This document shows, piece by piece, positions 17,377 through 25,471 of a stretch of 64,000 nt of DNA (position 1 is the first letter of the stretch; every line of letters begins with the position of its first letter). Location: assembly GCF_002204185.1 (NCBI RefSeq), contig NZ_MXPU01000013.1, forward strand, positions 124,001 through 188,000, in the 5' to 3' direction. This DNA comes from Rhizobium esperanzae (GTDB lineage: Bacteria; Pseudomonadota; Alphaproteobacteria; Rhizobiales; Rhizobiaceae). Both the position numbers and the translations under genes were made by a program. The notes below the pieces were generated by a model, which was not told the origin of the DNA, searched no databases, and saw only the letters and a list, made by a program, of their open reading frames with translations.

Positions 17377-17892
17377 ATGAACACGAAAATCAAGCCGCAG
17401 GCGGTATCCAACTTCCGTGACCAACAGGATCAGGGCATCCGTGATCTTTACATGGAATCCCTTCATCTTGTCGAACGTCTTCACCGCCGTCTTCTCGACG
17501 TCATCAAGGACGAGTTCGACCGTCAGGGTCGCAGCGACGTCAACGCCATCCAGGCGCTGCTCCTTTTCAACATCGGCAATTCCGAGCTGACCGCCGGCGA
17601 GCTGCGCTCCCGCGGCTACTATCTCGGCTCCAACGTTTCCTACAACGTCAAGAAGCTGGTCGATCTCGGCTTCATCAACCACCAGCGCTCCCGCATCGAC
17701 CGCCGTTCCGTCCGCATCAGCCTGACCGAAACCGGCCAGGACATCGCCGAAACGGTCGCCAAGCTCTACGAACGCCACATCGCCTCGATCGACAAGGTCG
17801 GCGGCATCGGCACCGACGAGTTCACCCAGATGAACAAGCTGCTCCAGCGCCTGGATCGCTTCTGGAACGACTCGATCATGTATCGCCTCTAA
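17377..17892 (+). CDS. ldtR: MarR-family regulator LdtR
   Basis: A 171-residue winged-helix dimer. The helix-turn-helix and wing are visible as ELTAGELRSRGYYLGSNVSY, NVKKLVDLGFI and RSRIDRRSVRISLT. In Candidatus Liberibacter asiaticus and Sinorhizobium the orthologue LdtR sits immediately upstream of the L,D-transpeptidase ldtP and controls it, linked to osmotic-stress tolerance; the same gene pair follows here, so the name is justified by both sequence and synteny. A palindrome upstream may mediate autoregulation. It ends with its own terminator, so ldtP is a separate transcript. Confidence 0.88.
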   Translation: MNTKIKPQAVSNFRDQQDQGIRDLYMESLHLVERLHRRLLDVIKDEFDRQGRSDVNAIQALLLFNIGNSELTAGELRSRGYYLGSNVSYNVKKLVDLGFINHQRSRIDRRSVRISLTETGQDIAETVAKLYERHIASIDKVGGIGTDEFTQMNKLLQRLDRFWNDSIMYRL

Positions 17893-17920
17893 GACCCTCG
17901 ACCTCCTTTCAGGGTTGAAG

Positions 17921-17953
17921 AAAACCGGATGCGTTCCCTGCGCGTCCGGTTTT
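17921..17953 (+). terminator. Terminator of ldtR
   Basis: AAAACCGGA(TGCG) pairs with (CGCG)TCCGGTTTT around a 7-nt loop, starting 28 bp after the ldtR stop. T-rich 3' side. Confidence 0.85.
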
Positions 17954-18329
17954 GCCGTTTGCGCTCCGCGTGGCATCTTTGCAACGCACGGCGGCCAAGC
18001 GTAAGGGCCGGTATTCAAGCCGTTTTTTAGCCGTTATTAACCGGCACGATTTACCTCGTCACATGGTTCGTTGCGTGATGACTCGGCCATAGGCTGACAT
18101 CTGCGGTCTAGGCAACACGAATTGGCCATATTGGTGTGGCAGCGGAAGGTTAGCAACCGGCGCTTTCAATGGACCAGGAACGTTCAGACTTTCGCATCGC
18201 AATCTTGTGATGCGACGGGCGGAATATTCCGATGTGCCGGGAGAACGAATGGATAGGGATCTGCGTTACGGCGCAGTGATATCGCAAAGCGCCGCGCTTC
18301 CTTGCATGCGGCATTCAGTGGTTGGGACT
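17954..18329. other. Upstream region of ldtP, no gene seen
   Basis: About 375 bp between the ldtR terminator and the chosen ldtP start. I see no supported reading frame on either strand. The frame of ldtP stays open back to 18207, so the protein could start earlier, but that part lacks conservation-like features. No good promoter hexamers or inverted repeats stand out. Confidence 0.5.
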
Positions 18330-19631
18330 ATGTCGAAGAAAAACGGAAATGAAGCTCTCTCGCGCCGCGCTTTCCTTGCGTCCGCGGCAACGATTGGCGC
18401 CAGCGCGATGGCCGCGCCGGCATTGGCGCAGTCGGCGCTCGATACGCTGATCAACGCGCCGCGCCGCGGCAACTGGGACGACCAGTTCGATGCCAAGGCG
18501 GCTTCGCGCACGGCGACCGCCGTCGTTTCCAACACGCCGATCCTCGGTCCCCAGTCGGTCGCGAGTGCCCAGCAGGCGATCATGCAGTATCAGCAGATTG
18601 CGGCCGCCGGCGGCTGGCCTGAAGTCAATCCCGGTGATCAGCGCCTGCAGCTCGGCGTTTCCTCTCCCGCCGTCCAGGCGCTGCGCCAGCGCCTTGCGAT
18701 CACCGGCGACCTACCGCGCGAGGCAGGCATGTCGAACGCCTTCGATTCTTATGTCGACGGCGCTGTCAAGCGCTTCCAGGCGCGTCACGGCCTGCCGTCC
18801 GACGGCGTTCTCGGCGAGTTCACGCTGAAGGCGATGAACATTCCGGCCGATGTCCGCCTGCAGCAGCTCAACACCAACCTGGTCCGCCTGCAGACCTTCC
18901 CGGAAGATCTCGGCCGCCGCCATCTGATGGTCAACATTCCGGCCGCCTATGTCGAGGCTGTCGAAGACGGCAGCGTTGCCACCCGCCACACCGCGGTCGT
19001 CGGCCGTCTGAGCCGCCCGACGCATCTCGTCAACTCGAAGATCTACGAAGTCATCCTCAACCCATACTGGACCGCGCCGCGCTCGATCGTCGAAAAGGAC
19101 ATCATGCCGCTGATGCGCAAGGATCCGACCTATCTCGAAAAGAACGCGATCCGCCTGATCGACGGCAAGGGCAACGAGGTTTCTCCGGAGACTGTCGACT
19201 GGAACGGCGAGGCGCCGAACCTGATGTTCCGCCAGGACCCGGGCAAGATCAACGCCATGGCGTCGACGAAGATCAACTTCTACAACAAGAACGGCGAATA
19301 CATGCACGACACGCCGCAGCAGGGCTTGTTCAACAAGCTCATGCGTTTCGAGTCGTCGGGCTGCGTCCGCGTTCAGAACGTGCGCGACCTGTCGACCTGG
19401 CTGTTGCGCGAGACGCCGGGCTGGAGCCGCCAGCAGATGGAGCAGGTGATCGCAAGCGGCGTCAACACGCCAATCAAGCTCGCCACCGAAGTTCCGGTCT
19501 ATTTCGTCTACATCTCCGCCTGGGGCATGCCCGACGGCATCGTCCAGTTCCGCGACGACATCTATCAGATGGATGGCAATGCCGAATTGGCGCTCGATAC
19601 CACGGCTGGCATGGAACAGCCGGTGCAATAA
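18330..19631 (+). CDS. ldtP: L,D-transpeptidase LdtP (Tat-type signal)
   Basis: A 433-residue peptidoglycan cross-linking enzyme. The N-terminal signal has a twin-arginine motif (SRRAFLASAATIG) and a cleavage site near APALAQS. A peptidoglycan-binding domain (about 110-165, with VKRFQARHGLPSDGVLGEF) precedes the YkuD catalytic domain, whose cysteine is in FESSGCVRVQNVRDL. It makes 3-3 cross-links or attaches proteins to the wall in the periplasm. I chose the ATG of MSKKNGNEAL because it places the signal peptide at the N-terminus; starts at 18306 or 18207 are possible. It follows its regulator ldtR. Confidence 0.92.
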   Translation: MSKKNGNEALSRRAFLASAATIGASAMAAPALAQSALDTLINAPRRGNWDDQFDAKAASRTATAVVSNTPILGPQSVASAQQAIMQYQQIAAAGGWPEVNPGDQRLQLGVSSPAVQALRQRLAITGDLPREAGMSNAFDSYVDGAVKRFQARHGLPSDGVLGEFTLKAMNIPADVRLQQLNTNLVRLQTFPEDLGRRHLMVNIPAAYVEAVEDGSVATRHTAVVGRLSRPTHLVNSKIYEVILNPYWTAPRSIVEKDIMPLMRKDPTYLEKNAIRLIDGKGNEVSPETVDWNGEAPNLMFRQDPGKINAMASTKINFYNKNGEYMHDTPQQGLFNKLMRFESSGCVRVQNVRDLSTWLLRETPGWSRQQMEQVIASGVNTPIKLATEVPVYFVYISAWGMPDGIVQFRDDIYQMDGNAELALDTTAGMEQPVQ

Positions 19632-19657
19632 GCGGCGACCTCTGCATCGCACCCTCG

Positions 19658-19686
19658 AACCGCGCCCTCCCGGCGCGGTTTTTTTA
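19658..19686 (+). terminator. Terminator of ldtP
   Basis: AACCGCGCC / GGCGCGGTT with a 4- to 5-nt loop and a run of seven or more T, 26 bp past the stop. Confidence 0.93.
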
Positions 19687-19847
19687 TATCGGCGGGGGCG
19701 CTCGTCCCGTCGCCATCGTTCACTCGGCGCCGCGCTGTCGCAAAATGACTGGAGCGCGCGCTTTGCTCAGCAAATGTCGTTCTTCGTATTGCCCTTGCCA
19801 CAGCGGAAGGCTAATACCTCAGCGCATTCCAGTTGAGGAGCCCGCCC

Positions 19848-21146
19848 ATGACCAATGCTTCCACCGAATCCTTCTTCAATCGCTCGCTTGCGGACGTCGA
19901 TCCGGAAATCTTCGGCGCGATCGGAAAGGAACTCGGTCGCCAACGGCACGAGATCGAACTGATCGCTTCCGAGAACATCGTCTCCCGCGCCGTGCTGGAA
20001 GCCCAGGGCTCCATCATGACCAACAAATATGCCGAGGGTTACCCCGGCAAGCGTTATTACGGCGGCTGCCAGTTCGTCGACATTGCCGAGGAACTGGCGA
20101 TCGAGCGCGCCAAGAAGCTGTTCGGCGTCAATTTCGCCAACGTTCAGCCGAATTCCGGCTCGCAGATGAACCAGGCCGTGTTCCTGGCGCTGCTGCAGCC
20201 GGGCGACACCTTCATGGGTCTCGACCTGAATTCGGGCGGCCACCTCACGCATGGTTCGCCGGTCAACATGTCCGGCAAGTGGTTCAACGTCGTTTCCTAC
20301 GGCGTGCGTGAAGGCGACAACCTGCTCGACATGGATGAAGTCGCCCGCAAAGCCGAAGAGCACAAGCCGAAGCTGATCATCGCCGGCGGCACCGCCTATT
20401 CCCGCATCTGGGACTGGAAGCGCTTCCGCGAGATCGCCGACTCGGTCGGCGCCTATCTGATGGTCGACATGGCCCACATCGCCGGTCTTGTCGCCGGCGG
20501 CCAGCATCCGTCGCCGTTCCCGCACTGCCATGTCGCAACGACGACAACCCACAAGTCTCTGCGCGGCCCACGCGGCGGCGTCATCCTCACCAATGAAGAG
20601 GATCTGGCCAAGAAGTTCAATTCGGCCGTCTTCCCGGGCCTCCAGGGTGGTCCGCTGATGCACATCATCGCTGCGAAGGCCGTCGCCTTCGGCGAGGCGC
20701 TGCAGCCGGAATTCAAGGATTACGCTGCTCAGATCGTCAAGAACGCCCGGGCGTTGGCCGAAACGCTGATCGCAGGCGGCCTCGACGTCGTCTCCGGCGG
20801 CACCGACAACCATCTCATGCTGGTCGACCTGCGCAAGAAGAATGCCACCGGCAAGCGCGCAGAGGCAGCGCTCGGCCGCGCCTATATCACCTGCAACAAG
20901 AACGGCATTCCCTTCGACCCGGAAAAGCCCTTCGTCACCTCGGGCGTGCGCTTGGGTGCACCGGCTGGCACGACGCGCGGCTTCAAGGAGGCCGAATTCC
21001 GCGAAATCGGAAACCTGATCGTCGAAGTGCTCGACGGCCTCAAGGTCGCCAATTCCGATGACGGCAACGCTGCCGTCGAAGCCGCCGTGCGCGGCAAGGT
21101 GGTCAACCTCACAGACCGCTTCCCCATGTATGACTACATGGGGTAA
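19848..21146 (+). CDS. glyA: Serine hydroxymethyltransferase
   Basis: A 432-residue PLP enzyme that interconverts serine and glycine with tetrahydrofolate, the main one-carbon source. The PLP lysine is Lys236 in TTTHKSLRGPRGG. Other family blocks are LIASENIVSRAVLEAQGS near the start and EGYPGKRYYGG. The ATG of MTNASTESFF is preceded by GAGGAG at good spacing. It leads a likely operon glyA-nrdR-ribD-ribE with gaps of 9 bp, 3 bp and an overlap. No glycine riboswitch fold was recognised in the 160 bp upstream. Confidence 0.97.
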   Translation: MTNASTESFFNRSLADVDPEIFGAIGKELGRQRHEIELIASENIVSRAVLEAQGSIMTNKYAEGYPGKRYYGGCQFVDIAEELAIERAKKLFGVNFANVQPNSGSQMNQAVFLALLQPGDTFMGLDLNSGGHLTHGSPVNMSGKWFNVVSYGVREGDNLLDMDEVARKAEEHKPKLIIAGGTAYSRIWDWKRFREIADSVGAYLMVDMAHIAGLVAGGQHPSPFPHCHVATTTTHKSLRGPRGGVILTNEEDLAKKFNSAVFPGLQGGPLMHIIAAKAVAFGEALQPEFKDYAAQIVKNARALAETLIAGGLDVVSGGTDNHLMLVDLRKKNATGKRAEAALGRAYITCNKNGIPFDPEKPFVTSGVRLGAPAGTTRGFKEAEFREIGNLIVEVLDGLKVANSDDGNAAVEAAVRGKVVNLTDRFPMYDYMG

Positions 21147-21155
21147 GGAGTAGCG

Positions 21156-21632
21156 ATGCGCTGCCCCTATTGCGGTTCGGAAGATACCCAGGTCAAGGAT
21201 TCGCGTCCGGCGGAGGACAATACGTCCATCCGCCGGCGGCGTATCTGTCCGGATTGCGGCGGCCGCTTCACCACCTTCGAGCGTGTGCAACTGCGCGAGC
21301 TGATGGTCATCAAGAAGACCGGCCGCAAGGTGCCCTTCGATCGCGACAAACTGGTGCGCTCCTTCGAAGTGGCGCTGCGCAAGCGCCCCGTTGAGCGGGA
21401 TCGTATTGAGCGCGCCGTCTCCGGTATCGTCCGCCGGCTCGAAAGCTCCGGCGAGACGGAAATCTCCTCCGAGCAGATCGGCCTGCAGGTGCTTGAAGCC
21501 ATGAAGAGCCTCGACGATGTCGGCTTCGTGCGCTACGCCTCGGTCTACCGGGATTTCTCGCTTGCCGAGGATTTCGAGAAGGTCATTTCCGAAATCAACG
21601 CCAAGATCGCCCGCGACCCGCTGGACAGATGA
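21156..21632 (+). CDS. nrdR: Transcriptional repressor NrdR
   Basis: A 158-residue regulator of ribonucleotide reductase genes. The zinc ribbon cysteines are Cys3, Cys6, Cys31 and Cys34 (MRCPYCGS and RICPDCGGRF), followed by an ATP-cone domain (about 49-139, with VIKKTGRKVPFDRDKL). The ATP-cone senses ATP and dATP. It lies 9 bp after glyA and 3 bp before ribD, the usual alphaproteobacterial arrangement. Length is normal. Confidence 0.97.
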   Translation: MRCPYCGSEDTQVKDSRPAEDNTSIRRRRICPDCGGRFTTFERVQLRELMVIKKTGRKVPFDRDKLVRSFEVALRKRPVERDRIERAVSGIVRRLESSGETEISSEQIGLQVLEAMKSLDDVGFVRYASVYRDFSLAEDFEKVISEINAKIARDPLDR

Positions 21633-21635
21633 GCC

Positions 21636-22946
21636 ATGAGCGTCACGCCGGATGACGAAGGTTTCATGGCGGAAGCGATCCGCCTGTCGCGCCGGCATCT
21701 CGGCCGCACCGGCACGAACCCATCCGTCGGCTGCCTGATCGTCAAAGATGGTGTCGTCGTCGGTCAAGCTGTGACCGCGCTTGGCGGCCGTCCGCATGCC
21801 GAGCCGCAGGCGCTCGCCGAGGCCGGCGATCTCGCCTGCGGCGCCACTGCCTATGTCACGCTCGAACCCTGCTCGCATCACGGCAAGACGCCGCCCTGCG
21901 CCGAGGCGCTGATCGCCTATGGCGTGGCCCGCGTCGTCATCAGCGTCACCGATCCCGATCCGCGCGTCTCCGGCCGCGGCATCGCCATGCTGCGCCAAGC
22001 CGGCATCGAGGTGGATGCCGGCGTATTGGAGACGGAGGGCCGGCGTTCGCTGGCCGCCTATCTCACCCGCCAAACGAAGAACCGCCCCTATGTGACTCTC
22101 AAGCTTGCCGTTTCCGCCGATGGCATGATCGGCCGTGAGGGGGGCGGGCAGGTGGCGATCACCGGTCCGGAGGCTCGCGCCGAGGTGCAGGCGCTGCGCG
22201 CCGAAACCGATGCGATCCTGGTCGGCATCGGCACCGCTGTAGCAGATGACCCGCTGCTGACGGTGCGGACCCCGGGGCTCGAAGCCCAGTCGCCGATCCG
22301 CATCTTGCTCGATCCCGCGCTGGCATTGCCCCTGACGAGCAAGCTGGTTCAGACGGCGCGGGAGGTGCCGGTCATCGTGGTGGCGAGCGAGGAAGTTTCG
22401 CCGTTGGCGGCGGATGCGGAGGGATTACCCCCCTCTGTCCTGCCGGACATCTCCCCCACAAAGGGGGAGATTGGCAAGGAGCGCGATTCGACGTCCCAAG
22501 CAGATTCATCATCACCAGCAACAGAAGATGTAGGGCAGGGAGCTAACCCCCAGCCAATCTGCCCCCTTGTGGGGGAGATGCCCGGCAGGGCAGAGGGGGG
22601 CATCCCACCCACTGACCCCTCCGACATAAACTCCCGCCGCGCTGCGCTCGAAGCCGCCGGTGTCGAAATCGTCTACTGCAATCCCTATCACCCCGAGGTC
22701 CTGCTGCCGGCGCTTGCCACGCGCGGCATTTCCTCGCTTCTGGTCGAGGGCGGCGCCAAGACTGCCCGGCTTTTCCTTGACGCCGGCCTTGTCGACCGCA
22801 TCCAGCTTTACCAGTCACCTATCGTCATCGGTAAGGGCGGTATTGAATCCCCGTTGCAGGCAACCGACATACCATCCGGTTTCATGCATATGGACACGCG
22901 AACGTTTGGCGACGATCGCCTGGACGAATACGAGAGAGAGCTTTGA
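21636..22946 (+). CDS. ribD: Bifunctional riboflavin biosynthesis deaminase/reductase RibD with in-frame repeat insertion
   Basis: A 436-residue protein that carries out the second and third steps of riboflavin synthesis from GTP. The deaminase domain (1-145) has zinc ligands in HAE (54-56) and PCSHHGKTPPC (78-88). The reductase domain starts near 152 (RPYVTLKLAVSADGMIG) and ends with GFMHMDTRTFGDDRLDEYE. Homologues are about 365 residues; here roughly residues 258-331 are extra. That stretch is encoded by a palindromic repeat element and sits between the strand VPVIVVASEE and RRAALEAAGVEIVYC. All other motifs are intact, so the gene is probably functional. The stop overlaps the ribE start by one base. 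Confidence 0.95.
   Translation: MSVTPDDEGFMAEAIRLSRRHLGRTGTNPSVGCLIVKDGVVVGQAVTALGGRPHAEPQALAEAGDLACGATAYVTLEPCSHHGKTPPCAEALIAYGVARVVISVTDPDPRVSGRGIAMLRQAGIEVDAGVLETEGRRSLAAYLTRQTKNRPYVTLKLAVSADGMIGREGGGQVAITGPEARAEVQALRAETDAILVGIGTAVADDPLLTVRTPGLEAQSPIRILLDPALALPLTSKLVQTAREVPVIVVASEEVSPLAADAEGLPPSVLPDISPTKGEIGKERDSTSQADSSSPATEDVGQGANPQPICPLVGEMPGRAEGGIPPTDPSDINSRRAALEAAGVEIVYCNPYHPEVLLPALATRGISSLLVEGGAKTARLFLDAGLVDRIQLYQSPIVIGKGGIESPLQATDIPSGFMHMDTRTFGDDRLDEYEREL
22428..22600. repeat. Palindromic mosaic element (RIME-like) inserted inside ribD
   Basis: Two inverted arms of about 48 bp (22428-22475 and 22553-22600) flank a 77-bp centre. Each arm folds on itself (ATCTCCCCCACAAAGGGGGA type) and carries CTGCCGG / CCGGCAGGGCAGAGGGGGG blocks matching the intergenic copy at 911-1125. 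It is read through without a stop in the ribD frame and encodes PPSVLPDISPTKGEIG at the left arm and PICPLVGEMPGRAEGG at the right arm. The reverse strand is open too, over about 90 codons. Confidence 0.88.
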
Positions 22947-23566
22947 TGTTCACCGGAATAGTCACCGATGTCGGCACAGTCGAATCCGTTTCCCCGCTGA
23001 AGGAGGGCATCAAGCTCCGCATCGCAACAAGTTACGATCCTGCGACCATCGATATGGGCGCGTCCATCTCCCATTCCGGCATCTGCCTCACCGTGACCGG
23101 CCTGCCTGATGAAGGCAGCAATGGCCGTTGGTTCGAGGTGGAAGCCTGGGAAGAGGCGCTGCGGTTGACGACGATCGGCACTTGGCGGGAAGGCAGCCGC
23201 ATCAATCTCGAACGGTCGTTGAAGATCGGCGACGAACTCGGCGGCCACATCGTTTCCGGCCATGTCGACGGCAAGGCGGAAATCCTCTCGGTGACATCGG
23301 AGGGTGACGCCACCCGCTATCGCCTGCGTGCGCCCGAACATCTGGCGAAATTCGTCGCCCCCAAGGGGTCGATCGCACTCGACGGCACTTCGCTGACCGT
23401 CAACGCGGTCGACGACTCCGATTTCGACGTCCTGCTCATCCGCCATACGCTCGACGTCACCACCTGGGGTGAGCGCAAGGCCGGCGATTTCGTCAATTTC
23501 GAAGTTGACACCATGGCGCGTTACGCTGCCCGGCTGGCGGAATTTCCTAACGGGAAAACTGAATGA
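22946..23566 (+). CDS. ribE: Riboflavin synthase, alpha subunit
   Basis: A 206-residue enzyme that dismutates two 6,7-dimethyl-8-ribityllumazine molecules to riboflavin. It has two tandem lumazine-binding repeats (about 1-98 and 99-195): MFTGIVTDVGTVES opens the first and HIVSGHVDGKAEI the second. The ATG shares its A with the ribD stop (TGATG), so translation is coupled; GAGAGAG upstream is the likely ribosome-binding site. Its last 20 bp overlap the 3' end of the convergent GNAT gene. Also called ribC in some genomes. Confidence 0.96.
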   Translation: MFTGIVTDVGTVESVSPLKEGIKLRIATSYDPATIDMGASISHSGICLTVTGLPDEGSNGRWFEVEAWEEALRLTTIGTWREGSRINLERSLKIGDELGGHIVSGHVDGKAEILSVTSEGDATRYRLRAPEHLAKFVAPKGSIALDGTSLTVNAVDDSDFDVLLIRHTLDVTTWGERKAGDFVNFEVDTMARYAARLAEFPNGKTE

Positions 23567-24062
23567 CCTCGCCATTATACTGCGTGCGCACCATCTCGCG
23601 GAAACCGAGTTTGGCTGCGACCCGCAGCGAGGCGTGGTTCTCGGGACAGATGATGCAGCTCATCGGCGTTCCCGGAAAATGCGCTTCCGCCCAGCCGATC
23701 AGAGCCGTCAGCGCCTCTGTGGCATAACCGCGACCATGGGCTGCGGGCATCAGCGCCCAGCCGATCTCCATCGTTCCTTCGATCGACGGTTCCATATCGC
23801 GCCGGGCTTCGAGAAAACCAGCTTCGCCGATGAACCTGCCGCTTTCCCTTTCCACGATCGCCAGAAAGCCGAAACCCATATGGTGCCACATGCCGGCGAT
23901 GCGCAGCATGCGGCTCCAGCTCTGCTCGCGCGTCGACGGCGCACCGGTAATGAAGCGAACGACGGTTTCATCCGCCCACAGCGCCGCATGCGCCTCGAAA
24001 TCGTCGAGGCGGTGAGGGCGAAGCGTCAGCCGCTCCGTTTCTAGGGTGGGTATGTCGATCAC
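23547..24062 (-). CDS. GNAT-family N-acetyltransferase (RimJ/RimL type)
   Basis: A 171-residue acetyltransferase of the RimJ/RimL subgroup. It opens with IPTLETERLTLRPHRLDDFE, the usual first strand, and contains the acetyl-CoA loop in WALMPAAHGRGYATEALTAL. Targets in this subgroup range from ribosomal proteins to small molecules; unknown here. It is convergent with ribE and the two 3' ends overlap by 20 bp. It is the first of three minus-strand genes that split the riboflavin genes. Confidence 0.87.
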   Translation of the reverse strand: MIDIPTLETERLTLRPHRLDDFEAHAALWADETVVRFITGAPSTREQSWSRMLRIAGMWHHMGFGFLAIVERESGRFIGEAGFLEARRDMEPSIEGTMEIGWALMPAAHGRGYATEALTALIGWAEAHFPGTPMSCIICPENHASLRVAAKLGFREMVRTQYNGEVIQFSR

Positions 24063-24086
24063 GATGGGTCCTTGTGGAAGTCGCGT

Positions 24087-24590
24087 TCAGGCGCCGGGCT
24101 CGCCGTCCCAGTAGTCAAGATCGCCTTCGGTCCTTCCGATATGGCGGAAGCGACCGGTTGCTGTCGCGTCCCTGTTGGTCTTGGCGAGGAATTTTCCGGA
24201 ATCGGGATATTCGACGATCTCGGTCTTCGCCGTCGTCGAAATGCCGAGATAGACGAGCGTGGTTGTACCGGTATTGATGAGCTGGTGCGCCGTTTCCGGC
24301 CCGCCCGCCGGTGCGCCGAGCACGTCACCGGCCCGGACCGGATGGCGCTCGCTGCCGAAGCGGTATTCGCCGGTGCCTGCGATCACGTAGAATAGCTCGT
24401 CTTCGACGTGGTGATTGTGGAAGGGGCAGCTCGATTTGCCCGATGGCACCTCATTGTAGCTGATGCCGAGGCCCGCAAGACCGAGCAGCACGCCGAACGA
24501 GACGTCAGCGCCTTCGTAGAACTCGCCCTGTTTCCAGTGGTCGAGCTTGAGATCAGTGATATTGATGACCGCTTTCGATTCCGCCGCCAT
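24087..24590 (-). CDS. Cupin-domain protein
   Basis: A 167-residue single-domain cupin. The first metal motif is CPFHNHHVEDELFYVIAGTG (His-His-Glu) and the second is GDVLGAPAGGPETAHQLINT (His). The family binds Fe, Mn or Zn; functions include isomerases, dioxygenases and binding proteins, and none can be assigned. It ends 24 bp upstream of the GNAT start on the same strand, so the two are probably co-transcribed with this gene first. Confidence 0.85.
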   Translation of the reverse strand: MAAESKAVINITDLKLDHWKQGEFYEGADVSFGVLLGLAGLGISYNEVPSGKSSCPFHNHHVEDELFYVIAGTGEYRFGSERHPVRAGDVLGAPAGGPETAHQLINTGTTTLVYLGISTTAKTEIVEYPDSGKFLAKTNRDATATGRFRHIGRTEGDLDYWDGEPGA

Positions 24591-24766
24591 GGTGTCCTCC
24601 TGTTGCAGGAAGAGAAGCTATCATCTTGCCGGAAAATTCAATGGCGATGGCGCGTTGACCCGGGAAAATCCTCGGCATGGGCGGAGAGGAGACACCGCCC
24701 ATGCCTCGAACGCCGCGCTTCGGATGGACGCGCCGGACGCTCTGTTGCTTGCAGCAGGTTGTGACC

Positions 24767-25126
24767 TCAGCGGACGTAGAAGGTCAGGCTTCCATCCGCC
24801 GCCTGTTCGGCATTGACGATATTGCGGACATCGACGCCCTCATTGTTCAGACGGTGTGCAAGTGATCTGTTGGCGTCGATCGAGGCCTGGATGCCGCGTA
24901 TCGCCTGGCTGGAGCGTTCCGGGGCCGAGCGCGGACCTGTCTTTTCGTCGTCGAGATTGTGCCAGTTGCGAACCTGCTCGACATTGAAGTCATTGCCCCG
25001 GAAGGTCCTGAGCGTCTGCTCGATGCCCTGGGCGGAGTTCATTCCGAAGCTCTCGGCCCGGCTGACGCCGGCAAATGCGAGGGAGGAGAGGGCTGCGGCG
25101 ATGGTGATTGTGACAATGCGGTTCAT
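24767..25126 (-). CDS. Small secreted protein of unknown function
   Basis: A 119-residue protein with a signal peptide (MNRIVTITIAAALSSLAFAG, cleavage near SRAES). The mature ~95 residues are polar and helical (SSQAIRGIQASIDANRSLAHR), have no cysteines, and end DGSLTFYVR. I do not recognise a family; the pattern resembles small periplasmic proteins common in rhizobia. It lies alone, divergent from ribH. Confidence 0.68.
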   Translation of the reverse strand: MNRIVTITIAAALSSLAFAGVSRAESFGMNSAQGIEQTLRTFRGNDFNVEQVRNWHNLDDEKTGPRSAPERSSQAIRGIQASIDANRSLAHRLNNEGVDVRNIVNAEQAADGSLTFYVR

Positions 25127-25471
25127 GATTTAATCCTTTCATCTGCTTTGACGGTCGGCTGTCGTGCAGGGGATCGTCTGCGTCACGATAAGGAATTGGC
25201 GGTGCCGTTTTCGCCATTCAATAGGTTAAGCCACTGAAAACGCATTAAAAATTCTTCATGAAAACAGCCTTCGAATTGCCGTTTTCCGCGCTTCCGGAAA
25301 AGCGGATTTCGAAGGCTTCGCCGGCTCGGCAGTGATGTTTCGGCTATCCCCTTGTCGATATTTCCTCTTTCGCATTTGCGGCACCGGCCGAAAGTGCTTG
25401 CCATTCCGATGAAGGCATGTTTTGACCGCGGGCTGTCGAGTGGAAAAAGTCCCGCAAACCGAAGGTAAACA
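25127..25471. other. Divergent intergenic region between small secreted gene and ribH
   Basis: 345 bp with no supported gene. It contains one strong stem-loop (listed separately). I looked for the FMN riboswitch core that controls riboflavin genes in many bacteria and did not see its conserved AGGxxA-type blocks. The A-rich GAAGGTAAACA before the ribH ATG is the likely ribosome-binding region. Confidence 0.6.
25267..25316. other. Long intergenic stem-loop upstream of ribH
   Basis: Outer arms GCCTTCGAA (25267-25275) and TTCGAAGGC (25308-25316) are perfect 9-bp complements. Inner arms CCG+TTTTCCG and CGGAAAA+(G)+CGG add 10 more pairs with one bulged G, around a 6-nt loop. There is no T run, so it is not a classical terminator for either neighbour. 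It may be a small palindromic repeat unit, a non-coding RNA structure, or a leader element of ribH. Confidence 0.6.

Noticed and set aside
19767..22073. 768-codon open frame on the minus strand across glyA, nrdR and ribD
   Set aside because: It crosses three well-defined genes on the other strand; open antisense frames are expected from strong third-position GC bias.
22349..22627. Separate minus-strand gene inside ribD (92 codons)
   Set aside because: It is the reverse reading of the palindromic element, which codes for similar peptides in both directions; no promoter or ribosome-binding site.
25127..25471. FMN riboswitch in front of ribH
   Set aside because: The stem-loop present lacks the conserved FMN aptamer blocks and multi-branch layout.
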